64,000 nt of DNA from Streptomyces sp. NBC_00582 (lineage in GTDB: Bacteria > Actinomycetota > Actinomycetes > Streptomycetales > Streptomycetaceae), in contig NZ_CP107772.1 of assembly GCF_036345155.1 (NCBI RefSeq), positions 8,742,001-8,806,000 on the forward strand, in the 5' to 3' direction. Made by a program: the position numbers and the translations under genes. The notes beneath the pieces are model-generated. The model saw only the letters and a program-made list of their open reading frames with translations. It did not search any database and was not told the origin of the DNA. Positions within the stretch are counted from its first letter, which is position 1. Each line of letters starts with the position of its first letter. Positions 18,434 to 26,625 of the stretch are shown here, one piece after another.

Positions 18434-18874
18434 ATGGAGGAGCTGGACCGCCACATCGTGCAGCTGCTCGTCAAGGACGGGCGGATGAGTTACACCGACC
18501 TGGGCAAGGCCACGGGCCTGTCCACGTCGGCCGTGCACCAGCGGGTGCGCCGGCTGGAACAGCGCGGCGTGATCCGGGGCTACGCGGCCGTCGTCGATCC
18601 CGAGGCCGTCGGACTGCCCCTGACCGCCTTCATCTCGGTGAAACCGTTCGACCCCAGCGCGCCCGACGACATCTCCGACCGACTGGCCGGCGTGCCCGAG
18701 ATCGAGGCCTGTCACAGCGTGGCGGGCGACGAGAACTACATCCTCAAGGTGCGGGTGGCCACCCCGCACGAGCTGGAGGAGCTGCTCAGCCGGATCCGCG
18801 CCCTCGCTGGGGTGTCGACCCGGACGACCGTCGTGCTCTCCACTCCCTATGAGGCGCGGCCGCCGCGTATCTGA
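18434..18874 (+). CDS. Lrp/AsnC-family transcriptional regulator
   Basis: 146 residues, the normal length. Helix-turn-helix MEELDRHIVQLLVKDGRMSYTDLGKATGLSTSAVHQRVRRLEQRGVIRGY, then the RAM (Lrp-ligand) domain with GVPEIEACHSVAGDENYILKVRV and TVVLST. Such proteins sense amino acids and form octamers. Start at the ATG at 18434; longer reading in the same frame runs through the divergent promoter region and is rejected. It lies 67 bases before the amidohydrolase on the same strand and is a candidate local regulator. Confidence 0.93.
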   Translation: MEELDRHIVQLLVKDGRMSYTDLGKATGLSTSAVHQRVRRLEQRGVIRGYAAVVDPEAVGLPLTAFISVKPFDPSAPDDISDRLAGVPEIEACHSVAGDENYILKVRVATPHELEELLSRIRALAGVSTRTTVVLSTPYEARPPRI

Positions 18875-18941
18875 CGCGTTCCACGGGCGCCGGCCCGCCC
18901 CGTGTGCGGCTTCGGGGCCGGGGCGCGAGAAACTGTCGGAC

Positions 18942-20558
18942 ATGAGTGAGCGCACACCCGAGCCGAAGACCGTCCTGCTCCGCCGCGGCGAGGTCCACAG
19001 CCCCGCCGATCCGTTCGCGACCGCGATGGTCGTCGAGCGCGGCCAGGTCGCCTGGGTCGGCTCGGAGGGCGCGGCCGACGCCTTCGCCGACGGCGTCGAC
19101 GAGGTGGTCGACCTGGACGGCGCCCTCGTCACCCCCGCCTTCACCGACGCCCACGTCCACACCACCTCGACGGGCCTCGCCCTGACCGGCCTCGACCTGT
19201 CGAGCGCCCCCACCCTCACGGCGGCCCTCGCCCTCGTCCGGGACTTCGCCGCCGCCCGCCCGCAGGACAAGGTGCTGCTCGGGCACGGCTGGGACGCCTC
19301 CCGCTGGCCCGAGGGGCGCGCCCCCCGGCGGGACGAGCTGGACGAGGCCGCCGGTGGCCGGCCGCTCTACCTCAGCCGGATCGACGTCCACTCGGCCGTG
19401 GTGACCACCGCCCTGCTGGAGCTGGCGCCCCGGGCCCGCACCGAGCCCGGCTACGCGGACCGCGAGCCGCTCACCCGGGACGCCCATCACGCCGTACGGG
19501 CCGCCGCGTTCGCAGCCGTGACGCCCGCGCAGCGCGCCGAGGCCCAGCGGGCCGCCCTCGCGCACGCCGCCTCCCTCGGTATCGGTTCCGTCCACGAGTG
19601 CGGCGGCCCCGAGATCTCCTCCGAGGACGACTTCACCGGCCTGCTCCGGCTCGCCGCCGAGGAGAGCGGCCCGAGGGTCGTCGGATACTGGGCCGCCCGC
19701 GATGTCGACCGGGCCCGGGAGCTGGGCGCGCTCGGCGCCGCCGGGGACCTGTTCGTCGACGGCGCCCTCGGCTCCCACACGGCCTGTCTGCACAGCCCCT
19801 ACACCGACGCCGCCCACACCGGCACCGCCTACCTGACCGCCGCCGACGTCGCCGCCCATGTGGTCGCCTGCACCGAGGCGGGCCTCCAGGCGGGCTTCCA
19901 CGCGATCGGCGACGCCGCCGTGACCACCGTCGTCGACGGCACGCGGGCGGCCGCCGAGAAGATCGGCCTCGCCCGGATCCGCGCCGCCCGCCACCGCGTC
20001 GAGCACGCCGAGATGCTGACGCCCGAGACCGTCGCCGCCTTCGCCGAACTGGCCCTGACCGCCTCCGTGCAGCCCGCCTTCGACTCCCTGTGGGGCGGCG
20101 AGGACGGCATGTACGCCCGGCGGCTGGGCGCGGAGCGGGCCCGCACCCTCAACCCCTTCGCGGCCCTGCTGCGGGCCGGCGTCCCGCTCGCCTTCGGCTC
20201 CGACAGCCCGGTCACCCCGCTCGACCCCTGGGGCACGGTCCGCGCCGCCGCCTTCCACCGCACCCCCGAACACCGCGTCTCCGTACGCGCCGCCTTCACC
20301 GCCCACACCCGGGGCGGCTGGCGGGCCGTCGGCCGGGACGACGCGGGCGTCCTCGTCCCCGGCGCACCCGCCGACTACGCGGTCTGGCGCACCGACGAAC
20401 TGATCGTCCAGGCCCCCGACGACCGGGTCGCCCGCTGGTCCACCGACCCCCGCTCGGGCACCCCCGGCCTGCCCGACCTCACCCCCGGCACCGACCTGCC
20501 CGTGTGCCTGCGCACGGTGGTCGCCGGGAGGACGGTGTTCGTACGGCCGGGCGAGTGA
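18942..20558 (+). CDS. YtcJ-like metal-dependent amidohydrolase
   Basis: 538 residues, typical for the amidohydrolase 3 / YtcJ group. After a beta-sandwich start, PAFTDAHVHTTSTGLAL carries the HxH metal ligands; HAIGDAAV and HRVEHAEML supply histidines, and LAFGSDSPVTPLDPWGT holds the catalytic Asp. RDVDRARELGALGAAGDLFVDGALGSHTA is the region where this family usually carries a metal-bridging lysine; here the equivalent is not obvious. These enzymes hydrolyse formamide, hydantoin-like or exoenzyme substrates; the true substrate is unknown. Start at the ATG at 18942, 41 bases before which an in-frame extension would enter the lrp gene. Confidence 0.88.
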   Translation: MSERTPEPKTVLLRRGEVHSPADPFATAMVVERGQVAWVGSEGAADAFADGVDEVVDLDGALVTPAFTDAHVHTTSTGLALTGLDLSSAPTLTAALALVRDFAAARPQDKVLLGHGWDASRWPEGRAPRRDELDEAAGGRPLYLSRIDVHSAVVTTALLELAPRARTEPGYADREPLTRDAHHAVRAAAFAAVTPAQRAEAQRAALAHAASLGIGSVHECGGPEISSEDDFTGLLRLAAEESGPRVVGYWAARDVDRARELGALGAAGDLFVDGALGSHTACLHSPYTDAAHTGTAYLTAADVAAHVVACTEAGLQAGFHAIGDAAVTTVVDGTRAAAEKIGLARIRAARHRVEHAEMLTPETVAAFAELALTASVQPAFDSLWGGEDGMYARRLGAERARTLNPFAALLRAGVPLAFGSDSPVTPLDPWGTVRAAAFHRTPEHRVSVRAAFTAHTRGGWRAVGRDDAGVLVPGAPADYAVWRTDELIVQAPDDRVARWSTDPRSGTPGLPDLTPGTDLPVCLRTVVAGRTVFVRPGE

Positions 20559-20667
20559 TCTCCGGGGCAGGTGCGGGGAAGATCACCCGTCCGCACGCCG
20601 AGGTGCCCGGGGCACCGCCTCCCCGCTGACCAGGGCATTGACCGGAAACCCGCAGGTCATACGGCTG

Positions 20668-20698
20668 TTGACAGGCGATGGCGGAGGGCCGGTAGGTT
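20668..20698 (+). promoter_or_regulatory. Candidate vegetative promoter, far upstream of ppm1
   Basis: TTGACA at 20668-20673 and TAGGTT at 20693-20698 are separated by 19 bases, close to the main sigma factor (HrdB) consensus. Transcription would start near 20705, about 420 bases before ppm1, giving a long leader or a separate small RNA. Confidence 0.45.
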
Positions 20699-21125
20699 CG
20701 GCCGGGTCCACCACCGGACGCCCCGCCGCAGAACGTCCGCGCACTCGCGGCGGCGCCGCTGGGTCAGGGACGGTGTGCCGCACCGGGGCACCGCCACTGG
20801 CAGCCAGGCTCAGCGCCAGCGCCGCAGCGAGGGAACGTTCCGTCCGGCCGGGGAGGTGTGACCCGGGTGGGGCCCGGGCGCTCAGTAGACAACGGCTTTC
20901 GGTCGACCCGCAGCCAGCGGGCCCCAGGTCGGCCCGAAGGGCGCCGGGCCCCCATCCGCAGCACGCTTCGATGCCTCCGGACGGGGTACGTACGTACACA
21001 CAGGCCAAAGGCCTACTCTTACCCCGCTCTTGGGGAATCGACACCACCATTCGAACGTCCTGTCACGTCATCGCAGGCGGTGGCCACTATGGTGGTGCCC
21101 TGCGTACGGACACGAAGGGGCAGCA
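20699..21125 (+). other. Long non-coding stretch before ppm1; possible leader or small RNA
   Basis: About 430 bases with no convincing gene on either strand: frames are Arg/Pro/Gly-rich shadows. It contains several G/C-rich potential stems and an AGGCCAAAGGCCT inverted repeat at about 21002-21014. An AAGGGG ribosome site at 21115-21120 serves ppm1. No known riboswitch class was recognised. Confidence 0.35.
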
Positions 21126-22232
21126 GTGAACGACGGCGACGGGACCCTCGCGGCACAGAAGCGGGGGCGGCAGTTCGGCCCGCTCGGCACCGCCTTGGTG
21201 ATCATCCCGACCTACAACGAGGCGGAGAACGTCAAGAGCATCGTCGGCCGGGTGCGCGAGGCCGTTCCCGAGGCCCATGTCCTCGTGGCCGACGACAACA
21301 GCCCCGACGGCACCGGCAAGCTCGCCGACGAGCTGGCCGCCGAGGACGACCACGTCCAGGTCCTGCACCGCAAGGGCAAGGAGGGTCTCGGCGCCGCCTA
21401 CCTCGCGGGCTTCCGCTGGGGCCTGGAGAACGGCTACGGCGTCCTCATCGAGATGGACGCCGACGGCTCCCACCAGCCCGAGGAACTGCCCCGGCTGCTC
21501 ACCGCGCTCAAGGGTGCCGACCTGGTACTCGGCTCCCGCTGGGTCCCCGGCGGCCGGGTGGTGAACTGGCCGAAGTCCCGCGAGTTCATCTCACGCGGCG
21601 GCAGCCTCTACTCCCGGCTCGCCCTGGACCTGCCCCTGCGGGACATCACCGGCGGCTACCGGGCCTTCCGCCGCGAGACCCTCGAGGGCCTCGGCCTCGG
21701 CGAGGTCTCCTCCCAGGGCTACTGCTTCCAGGTCGACCTCGCCCGCCGTGCCGTCAAGGCCGGCTTCCATGTCGTCGAGGTCCCCATCACCTTCGTCGAG
21801 CGCGAACTCGGCGACTCCAAGATGAGTCGCGACATCCTCGTCGAGGCGCTGTGGCGGGTCACCGCATGGGGCGTCGGGGAGCGAGTGGGCAAGATCACGG
21901 GCCGGACCGCGGACCAGCCCGCCCCCGCCCGGGCCCCGTCCGGGCCGCCCACGACGACGCCGGCGCCGTCCGACGAGGCACCCGCGAGGGCCTCGTCCGA
22001 GGCACCCGCGACGGCTTCGTCCGACGAGGCGTCCGTGAAGGCTTCGTCCGGCGAGGCGTCCGTGAAGGCTTCGTCCGGCGAGGTGCCCGCGAAGATTTCG
22101 TCCGAAGACGCGCCCGCGACGGCTTCGTCCGACGAGGTGCCCGTGAAGGCTTCGTCCGACGAGGTGCCCGCGAAGGCTTCGTCCGAAGACGCGCCCGCGA
22201 CGGCTTCTTCCGAAGAGGCGCCCGGGAAGTAG
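21126..22232 (+). CDS. ppm1: Polyprenol-phosphate mannosyltransferase Ppm1 with repetitive C-terminal tail
   Basis: 368 residues from the GTG at 21126. A GT2 domain (about residues 18-250) shows VIIPTYNEAENV, VADDNSPDGTGKLAD, the metal-binding DxD in MDADGSHQ, and SQGYCFQVDLARRAVKAGF. It transfers mannose from GDP-mannose to polyprenol phosphate on the cytoplasmic membrane face, donor for protein O-mannosylation by Pmt. As in S. coelicolor, and unlike mycobacterial Ppm1, there is no fused apolipoprotein N-acyltransferase domain. From about residue 280 the tail is a nine-residue repeat (SSDEVPAKA-like), charged and probably disordered. The DNA repeat continues past the stop. Confidence 0.9.
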   Translation: MNDGDGTLAAQKRGRQFGPLGTALVIIPTYNEAENVKSIVGRVREAVPEAHVLVADDNSPDGTGKLADELAAEDDHVQVLHRKGKEGLGAAYLAGFRWGLENGYGVLIEMDADGSHQPEELPRLLTALKGADLVLGSRWVPGGRVVNWPKSREFISRGGSLYSRLALDLPLRDITGGYRAFRRETLEGLGLGEVSSQGYCFQVDLARRAVKAGFHVVEVPITFVERELGDSKMSRDILVEALWRVTAWGVGERVGKITGRTADQPAPARAPSGPPTTTPAPSDEAPARASSEAPATASSDEASVKASSGEASVKASSGEVPAKISSEDAPATASSDEVPVKASSDEVPAKASSEDAPATASSEEAPGK

Positions 22233-22310
22233 CTGGCCGGCGAGGCGTCCGGAGGGACGTCGTCCGGGACGAGCTGTCTGGGAAGACGTCGTCCGGTGAG
22301 GCGCCCGCTC
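21967..22310 (+). repeat. 27-nt tandem repeat in and beyond the ppm1 3' end
   Basis: At least eight coding units of nine residues: SSDEASVKA, SSGEASVKA, SSGEVPAKI, SSEDAPATA, SSDEVPVKA, SSDEVPAKA, SSEDAPATA, SSEEAPGK. After the TAG at 22230-22232 degenerate copies (GGCGAGGCGTCC, ACGTCGTCCGG) go on to about 22310, so the array once ran further. Confidence 0.8.
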
Positions 22311-22376
22311 GGTCCCACGGTGACGGCTGATCGTCCCCTTATGCCGCTCTGAGCCGGGTCCGGGCACACTGGGAGC

Positions 22377-22913
22377 ATGACGACTGGCGCTCCGATCCCG
22401 ACGTACCCCGTTTCCGGCCCCGGCCCCGGCTCCGCTCCCGCCCGCCCCCGGCGCTCCCGCCTGCGGACGTTCCTGCCGCTGGGGCTCGCCGCGTGGCTGG
22501 TGCTGGAGATCTGGCTGCTGTCCACGGTGGCGGCCGCGACGAGCGGGTTCGTGGTCTTCCTGCTCCTCGTCGCCGGTTTCGTCCTCGGCTCCGTGGTCAT
22601 CAAGCGCGCGGGCCGCCGCGCCTTCCGCAACCTGAACGAGGCCCTCCAGCGCGGTGGTTCCCCGTCGAAGGGCTCCGGCAACGGCCTGATGATGCTCGGC
22701 GGTCTGCTCCTGATGATCCCGGGCCTGCTCTCCGACGCGGCCGGCCTGCTCCTGCTGCTCCCTCCGGTCCAGAAGGCGGTCAGCTCCTACACCGAACGCA
22801 AGCTCCTCGCCGCCGCCACCCCCGGCTCCCTGGGCGACGCCTTCCAGCAGGCCCGCATCCACCGCCCGGACGGCAAGGTGGTCCAGGGCGAGGTCGTCAG
22901 GGACGAGGAGTAA
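22377..22913 (+). CDS. fxsA: FxsA-family membrane protein
   Basis: 178 residues. A Pro/Gly-rich cytoplasmic start (about 30 residues) precedes helices TFLPLGLAAWLVLEIWLLSTVAA, GFVVFLLLVAGFVLGSVVIK and a third, MMLGGLLLMIPGLLSDAAGLLLLLPPV, whose PGLLSDAAG loop is the FxsA hallmark. In E. coli FxsA overproduction relieves F-plasmid exclusion of phage T7; the native role is unknown. It lies 145 bases after ppm1 and is followed by a bidirectional terminator. In Streptomyces it stands between ppm1 and rbpA, as here. Confidence 0.9.
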   Translation: MTTGAPIPTYPVSGPGPGSAPARPRRSRLRTFLPLGLAAWLVLEIWLLSTVAAATSGFVVFLLLVAGFVLGSVVIKRAGRRAFRNLNEALQRGGSPSKGSGNGLMMLGGLLLMIPGLLSDAAGLLLLLPPVQKAVSSYTERKLLAAATPGSLGDAFQQARIHRPDGKVVQGEVVRDEE

Positions 22914-22929
22914 CCCTCGAGAACGCACA

Positions 22930-22978
22930 ACGACCGCGGGCGCCGTACGTATCTTTCACGTACGGCGCCCGCGGTCGT
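22930..22978. terminator. Very strong bidirectional terminator between fxsA and rbpA
   Basis: A perfect 21-bp stem (22930-22950 with 22958-22978), core GACCGCGGGCGCCGTACGT, closes a 7-base loop ATCTTTC. It lies between the convergent fxsA and rbpA stops. Confidence 0.95.
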
Positions 22979-23015
22979 CAACGTGGGCCGATGGGCCGGT
23001 CCCAGCCCCGCAGGG

Positions 23016-23390
23016 CTACGCCGACTTGCGGCTGTCCCGGGGATGCACCGCAAGGTTCATCGCCCCGGACCGCAGAACGGCCAGCCGCTCCTCGAGGACC
23101 TCTTCGAGTTCCTCGCGGGTCCGCCGCTCCATCAGCATGTCCCAATGCGTACGCGCGGGCTTGGCCTTCTTCTCCTCAGGGCCGTCGCCGTCCACGAGGA
23201 GTGCGGTGGCACCACAGACCTTGCACTCCCACTCCGGCGGGATCTCCGCCTCGACCGAGAAGGGCATCTCGAACCGGTGCCCCTTCTCGCATGCGTACTC
23301 CACGGCCTGGCGCGGGGCCAGGTCGATACCGCGGTCCGTCTCGTAGCTGGTCACCACGAGGCGCGTGCCGCGAAGAGCTCGCTCACTCAT
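23016..23390 (-). CDS. rbpA: RNA polymerase-binding protein RbpA
   Basis: 124 residues, the full family length. RbpA binds the principal sigma factor and RNA polymerase in actinobacteria, stabilises open promoter complexes and affects rifampicin sensitivity. Recognisable segments: RGTRLVVTSYETDRGIDLAPRQAVEYACEKGHRFEMPFSVEAEIPPEWECKVCG (core domain with cysteines CEKG and CKVCG) and the sigma-interacting C-terminal helix THWDMLMERRTREELEEVLEERLAVLR. A perfect SigR-type promoter lies 62 bases upstream, in line with known thiol-stress induction in S. coelicolor. Confidence 0.98.
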   Translation of the reverse strand: MSERALRGTRLVVTSYETDRGIDLAPRQAVEYACEKGHRFEMPFSVEAEIPPEWECKVCGATALLVDGDGPEEKKAKPARTHWDMLMERRTREELEEVLEERLAVLRSGAMNLAVHPRDSRKSA

Positions 23391-23451
23391 GAATCGTGCC
23401 TCCCGGGCTTGTCGCCCACAGGACAGGTGTCGCTGTCGTCGTCATCCGGTC

Positions 23452-23477
23452 AACGTCCGGTCGGCGGTAAAGATTCC
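23452..23477 (-). promoter_or_regulatory. SigR-type promoter of rbpA
   Basis: On the minus strand GGAAT (23477-23473) and GTT (23454-23452) are separated by exactly 18 bases, the ECF sigma-R consensus GGAAT-N18-GTT. A start site near 23445 gives a leader of about 55 bases. Two GGAAC motifs just upstream may be additional -35 elements. Confidence 0.85.
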
Positions 23478-23668
23478 CGTTCCGAGTCCCGTTCCGGGTC
23501 ATGCGTCGCCGTCGTAGCCGCAGCCTTGTCAACCAGTGCAGTACCCACCGGCGCCCGGTTTGTCACATCTGCAAGGAGATGTCACCCAGCGTTTCGGCAT
23601 CTTTGACGCGCAGTAACGGTACGCCTGGCAGGCCAAACGCGTACACTACCGCCCTTTCGCGTTGAGCG

Positions 23669-25039
23669 CTAAATCTTCTCGGGGACCGGATTGCCGGCGG
23701 CCCCGATCGCCCGTCGCACCGGAACCCGCGCGAGCAGCAGGAACCCCAGGACGAAGAAGGCCACCAGGGAGATGATCGCGTCCCGATAACTCCCGGTGAG
23801 CTGGTACGTCAGCCCGAACAGCAGCGGCCCGAGCCAGCTCATCCCGCGGTCGCTCATCTCGTACGCGGAGAAGTACTCGGCCTCCTTGCCCGGTGGGACG
23901 AGGTGGGAGAACAGGGACCGGGACAGCGCCTGGCTGCCGCCGAGGACCAGTCCGATCGCGGAGGCCAGCAGGAAGAAACCCACCGGGGCCCCGGCCGGCA
24001 GGAAGTACCCGGCCCCCAGTGTGAGCGTCCAGGCCACCAGCGAGCCGAGGATCGTCCGCTTCGCGCCGTACGTCCGAGCCAGCCGCCCCATCGCGAGGGC
24101 GCCCGCGACGGCCAGCACCTGGACCAGCAGCACGGCGCCGATGAGCGTGGACTGGCCGAGGCCGAGTTCCTCGGAGCCGTACACCGACGCCTGGGAGATC
24201 ACGGTCTGGATGCCGTCGTTGTAGATGAGGTACGCGAGAAGGAAGGAGAGGGTGAGGGGATGGCGGCGCATGTCGCGGATCGTCGCCGCGAGCTGCCGCA
24301 GTCCCGGAGCGGTCGCCTCCCCGCCGGCCCGCTCGGTGGCCGCCCGCTCGGCGCGGCCCCGGTCGCGCAGCCGTCGTAGCGGGATGATCGCGAACGCGCC
24401 CCACCAGACACCCGCCGACGCCAGACAGATGCGCACCGCCGTCGACTCCGAGACGCCGAAGGAGTCGTGGGCGAGATAGAGGACCAGGTTCACGACCAGC
24501 ATCAGTGAGCCGGCCGCGTAGCCGAAGGCCCAGCCGCGCGAGGAGACCGCGTCGCGTTCCTCGGGCGGGGCGATCTGCGGGAGATAGGAGTTGTAGAGCA
24601 TGGTGCCGACCGCCATGGCGGCGTTCGCCACGACGAGGAGCGCCCCGCCGAGCAGATAGCGGTCGCCGTCCAGGAAGAACATGCCGGTCGTCGCCGCGGC
24701 GCCCACATAGGCCGCGACGCCCAGCAGCGGCTTCTTGCGGCCCGTGCGGTCTGCGGCGGCGCCCACCAGGGGCATCACCACCACCGCCAGGATGACCGAC
24801 AGGGACACCGAGTAGGCGAAGAAGGAGCCCGCCCGAACCGGCAGGCCGAGCGGATGCACATACCCGTCGGCGTCCGCCGCCTCCTTGGCGACGGACGTCA
24901 GATACGGCCCCAGGAACACGGTGAGGACGCTCGCCGAGTAGACGGAGCAGGCCCAGTCGTAGAAGTACCAGCCGCGCTGTTCGCGCCGCCGCCCGGCGGC
25001 CTCGTCGGACGCCGCCGTCCGCACGGTGTCGGTGCCCAC
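23669..25039 (-). CDS. MFS transporter, Atg22-like vacuole effluxer group
   Basis: 456 residues from a GTG at 25039. About 12 membrane helices; the start YFYDWACSVYSASVLTVFLGPYLTSVAKEAADADG and the AADRTGRKKPLLGVAAYVGA loop are characteristic of the UMF1/Atg22 branch, whose yeast member exports amino acids from the vacuole. GAKRTILGSLVAW and LFSHLVPPGKEAEYFSAYEMSDRGMSWLGPLLF follow in the second half. The bacterial substrate is unknown. It lies 55 bases after the GDPD gene on the same strand and about 280 bases before rbpA, which has its own promoter. Confidence 0.88.
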   Translation of the reverse strand: MGTDTVRTAASDEAAGRRREQRGWYFYDWACSVYSASVLTVFLGPYLTSVAKEAADADGYVHPLGLPVRAGSFFAYSVSLSVILAVVVMPLVGAAADRTGRKKPLLGVAAYVGAAATTGMFFLDGDRYLLGGALLVVANAAMAVGTMLYNSYLPQIAPPEERDAVSSRGWAFGYAAGSLMLVVNLVLYLAHDSFGVSESTAVRICLASAGVWWGAFAIIPLRRLRDRGRAERAATERAGGEATAPGLRQLAATIRDMRRHPLTLSFLLAYLIYNDGIQTVISQASVYGSEELGLGQSTLIGAVLLVQVLAVAGALAMGRLARTYGAKRTILGSLVAWTLTLGAGYFLPAGAPVGFFLLASAIGLVLGGSQALSRSLFSHLVPPGKEAEYFSAYEMSDRGMSWLGPLLFGLTYQLTGSYRDAIISLVAFFVLGFLLLARVPVRRAIGAAGNPVPEKI

Positions 25040-25093
25040 CCGTGCCCTCGCTTCCCGCTGGTGCGAAGGCGTGCGATGACGGTGTGCGGCGGG

Positions 25094-25861
25094 TCAGACC
25101 CAGACGCCCCGGTCCTCCATGACCTTGCGCAACGTGTCGATGTGATCGGTCATGATGCCATCGACTCCCAGGTCCAGGAGCCGGTGCATGGCATCGGGAT
25201 CATTGATGGTCCACACGTGCACCTGCAGCCCCCGCGCGTGGGCGGCCCGTACGAAGCGCCGGTCCACCACCTGGATGCCCGACTGCGTCTCGGGGACCTG
25301 CGCGGCCACCGCCGAGGGCCGCAGCGCCGCGGGGACCCCCCAGGACCGCAGCCGCAGATTCAGCACACCCCGGGTGCCGTACGACGTCGCCAGGCGCGGT
25401 CCGGCCAGCCGCTGGGCGCGCACGACCCGCGCCTCGGAGAACGAGCCCACGCAGATCCGGTCCCAGGCGCCGGTGCGCGCGATGAGGTTGAGCAGGGGAT
25501 GCAGCGCCGGTTCCGCCTTGATGTCCACGTTCCAGCGCACATCGGGGAAGGTCTCCAGCAGCTCCTCGAAGAGCGGCACCGGCTCCTGGCCCGCCACGCG
25601 CGCGTGGCGCACGTCCGCCCAGGGCAGCTCGGCGATCCGGCCGGCACCGTCGGTCACCCGGTCCAGCGTCCCGTCGTGGAAGGCGACCAGCTTGCCGTCC
25701 CGGGTGGCGTGCACATCGGTCTCGATGTAGCGGTAACCCGTCTCCACCGCGCGCCGGAACTGCGCCACGGTGTTCTCCAGACCGTCCGCGGCCCCGCCGC
25801 GGTGCGCGAACGGGATGGGCCCCGGATGGTCGAGGTAGGGGTGGCGTATCGAGGTGGTCAC
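25094..25861 (-). CDS. Glycerophosphodiester phosphodiesterase
   Basis: 255 residues from the GTG at 25861. It cleaves glycerophosphodiesters to glycerol 3-phosphate and an alcohol. Catalytic motifs of the family are complete: IPFAHRGGAADGLENT (His-Arg), YIETDVHATRDGKLVAFHDGTLDRVTDG (metal Glu/Asp and second His), WNVDIKAE, and VWTINDPDAMHRLLDLGVDGIMTDHID. No signal peptide, so cytoplasmic. GTGA overlap with the upstream YczE-like gene shows coupled translation. Confidence 0.95.
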   Translation of the reverse strand: MTTSIRHPYLDHPGPIPFAHRGGAADGLENTVAQFRRAVETGYRYIETDVHATRDGKLVAFHDGTLDRVTDGAGRIAELPWADVRHARVAGQEPVPLFEELLETFPDVRWNVDIKAEPALHPLLNLIARTGAWDRICVGSFSEARVVRAQRLAGPRLATSYGTRGVLNLRLRSWGVPAALRPSAVAAQVPETQSGIQVVDRRFVRAAHARGLQVHVWTINDPDAMHRLLDLGVDGIMTDHIDTLRKVMEDRGVWV

Positions 25862-26562
25862 CTGCGCAGTATCGCCCCATGGGGTGTCCCCGTGGCAACG
25901 ACCGTACTGCCGTCGGATGCCGGTGCGGCGGCGAACATCCGCAGGAAGAACTGGGCGAGAGGGCCGATGCAGAGCGCGTAGAGCACGGTGCCGACGCCGA
26001 TGGTGCCGCCCAGCGTGAAACCGGTCACGACGACGGCCACCTCGATCGCCGTCCGCATCAGCCGGATCGAGCGGCCGGTGCGCCGGTGCAGCCCCGTCAT
26101 CAGCCCGTCCCGCGGGCCCGGCCCGAAGTCGGCGGCGATGTACAGCCCGGTGGCCACACCGTTGAGCACGACACCGGCGACCAGCAGGGGAACGCGCACG
26201 GCCAGGGAGCGCACCTCCGGGACCAGGGCCAGTGTGCCGTCCATCGCGAGCCCCACGACGAAGACATTGGAGACCGTGCCGAGGCCGGGCCGCTGGCGCA
26301 GCGGTATCCACAGCAGCAGCACCACCGCGCCCACGACGATCGACACGGCACCGATCGTCACACCGGTGAGCTCGGCCAGGCCCTGGTGCAGCACGCCCCA
26401 GGGTTCCAGGCCGAGGCCCGCCTCGACGAGCAGAGCCGAGCTGGCGCCGTAGAGGGCGAGACCGGCGTACAGCTGGAGCAGTCGTCGGACGAGAGGTCCC
26501 CTGGTGGACCGGGCCGGCGTGGACAAGGGGAGCCCCCTGGTGGTGGTAGTGGCCTGACTCAT
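25858..26562 (-). CDS. YczE-like integral membrane protein
   Basis: 234 residues from the ATG at 26562; an in-frame upstream start near 26590 is possible. Five or six hydrophobic helices, including LLQLYAGLALYGASSALLVEAGLGLEPWGVLHQGLAELTGVTIG and VLNGVATGLYIAADFGPGPRDGLMTGLHRRTGRSIRLMRTAIEV; the GPGPRDGLMTGL loop is the YczE family mark. Function unknown; in Bacillus, yczE genes stand divergent from a MocR regulator, exactly the arrangement here. The stop overlaps the GDPD start. Confidence 0.85.
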   Translation of the reverse strand: MSQATTTTRGLPLSTPARSTRGPLVRRLLQLYAGLALYGASSALLVEAGLGLEPWGVLHQGLAELTGVTIGAVSIVVGAVVLLLWIPLRQRPGLGTVSNVFVVGLAMDGTLALVPEVRSLAVRVPLLVAGVVLNGVATGLYIAADFGPGPRDGLMTGLHRRTGRSIRLMRTAIEVAVVVTGFTLGGTIGVGTVLYALCIGPLAQFFLRMFAAAPASDGSTVVATGTPHGAILRR

Positions 26563-26625
26563 GACACTCTGTGGCTTGGAACGAATCCTCATCCATGGCC
26601 AATTCGGGGAAGGTGGACTGTAACC

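Noticed and set aside
20638..21129. 163-residue frame before ppm1
   Set aside because: Low complexity, poor codon bias and no motif; treated as non-coding.
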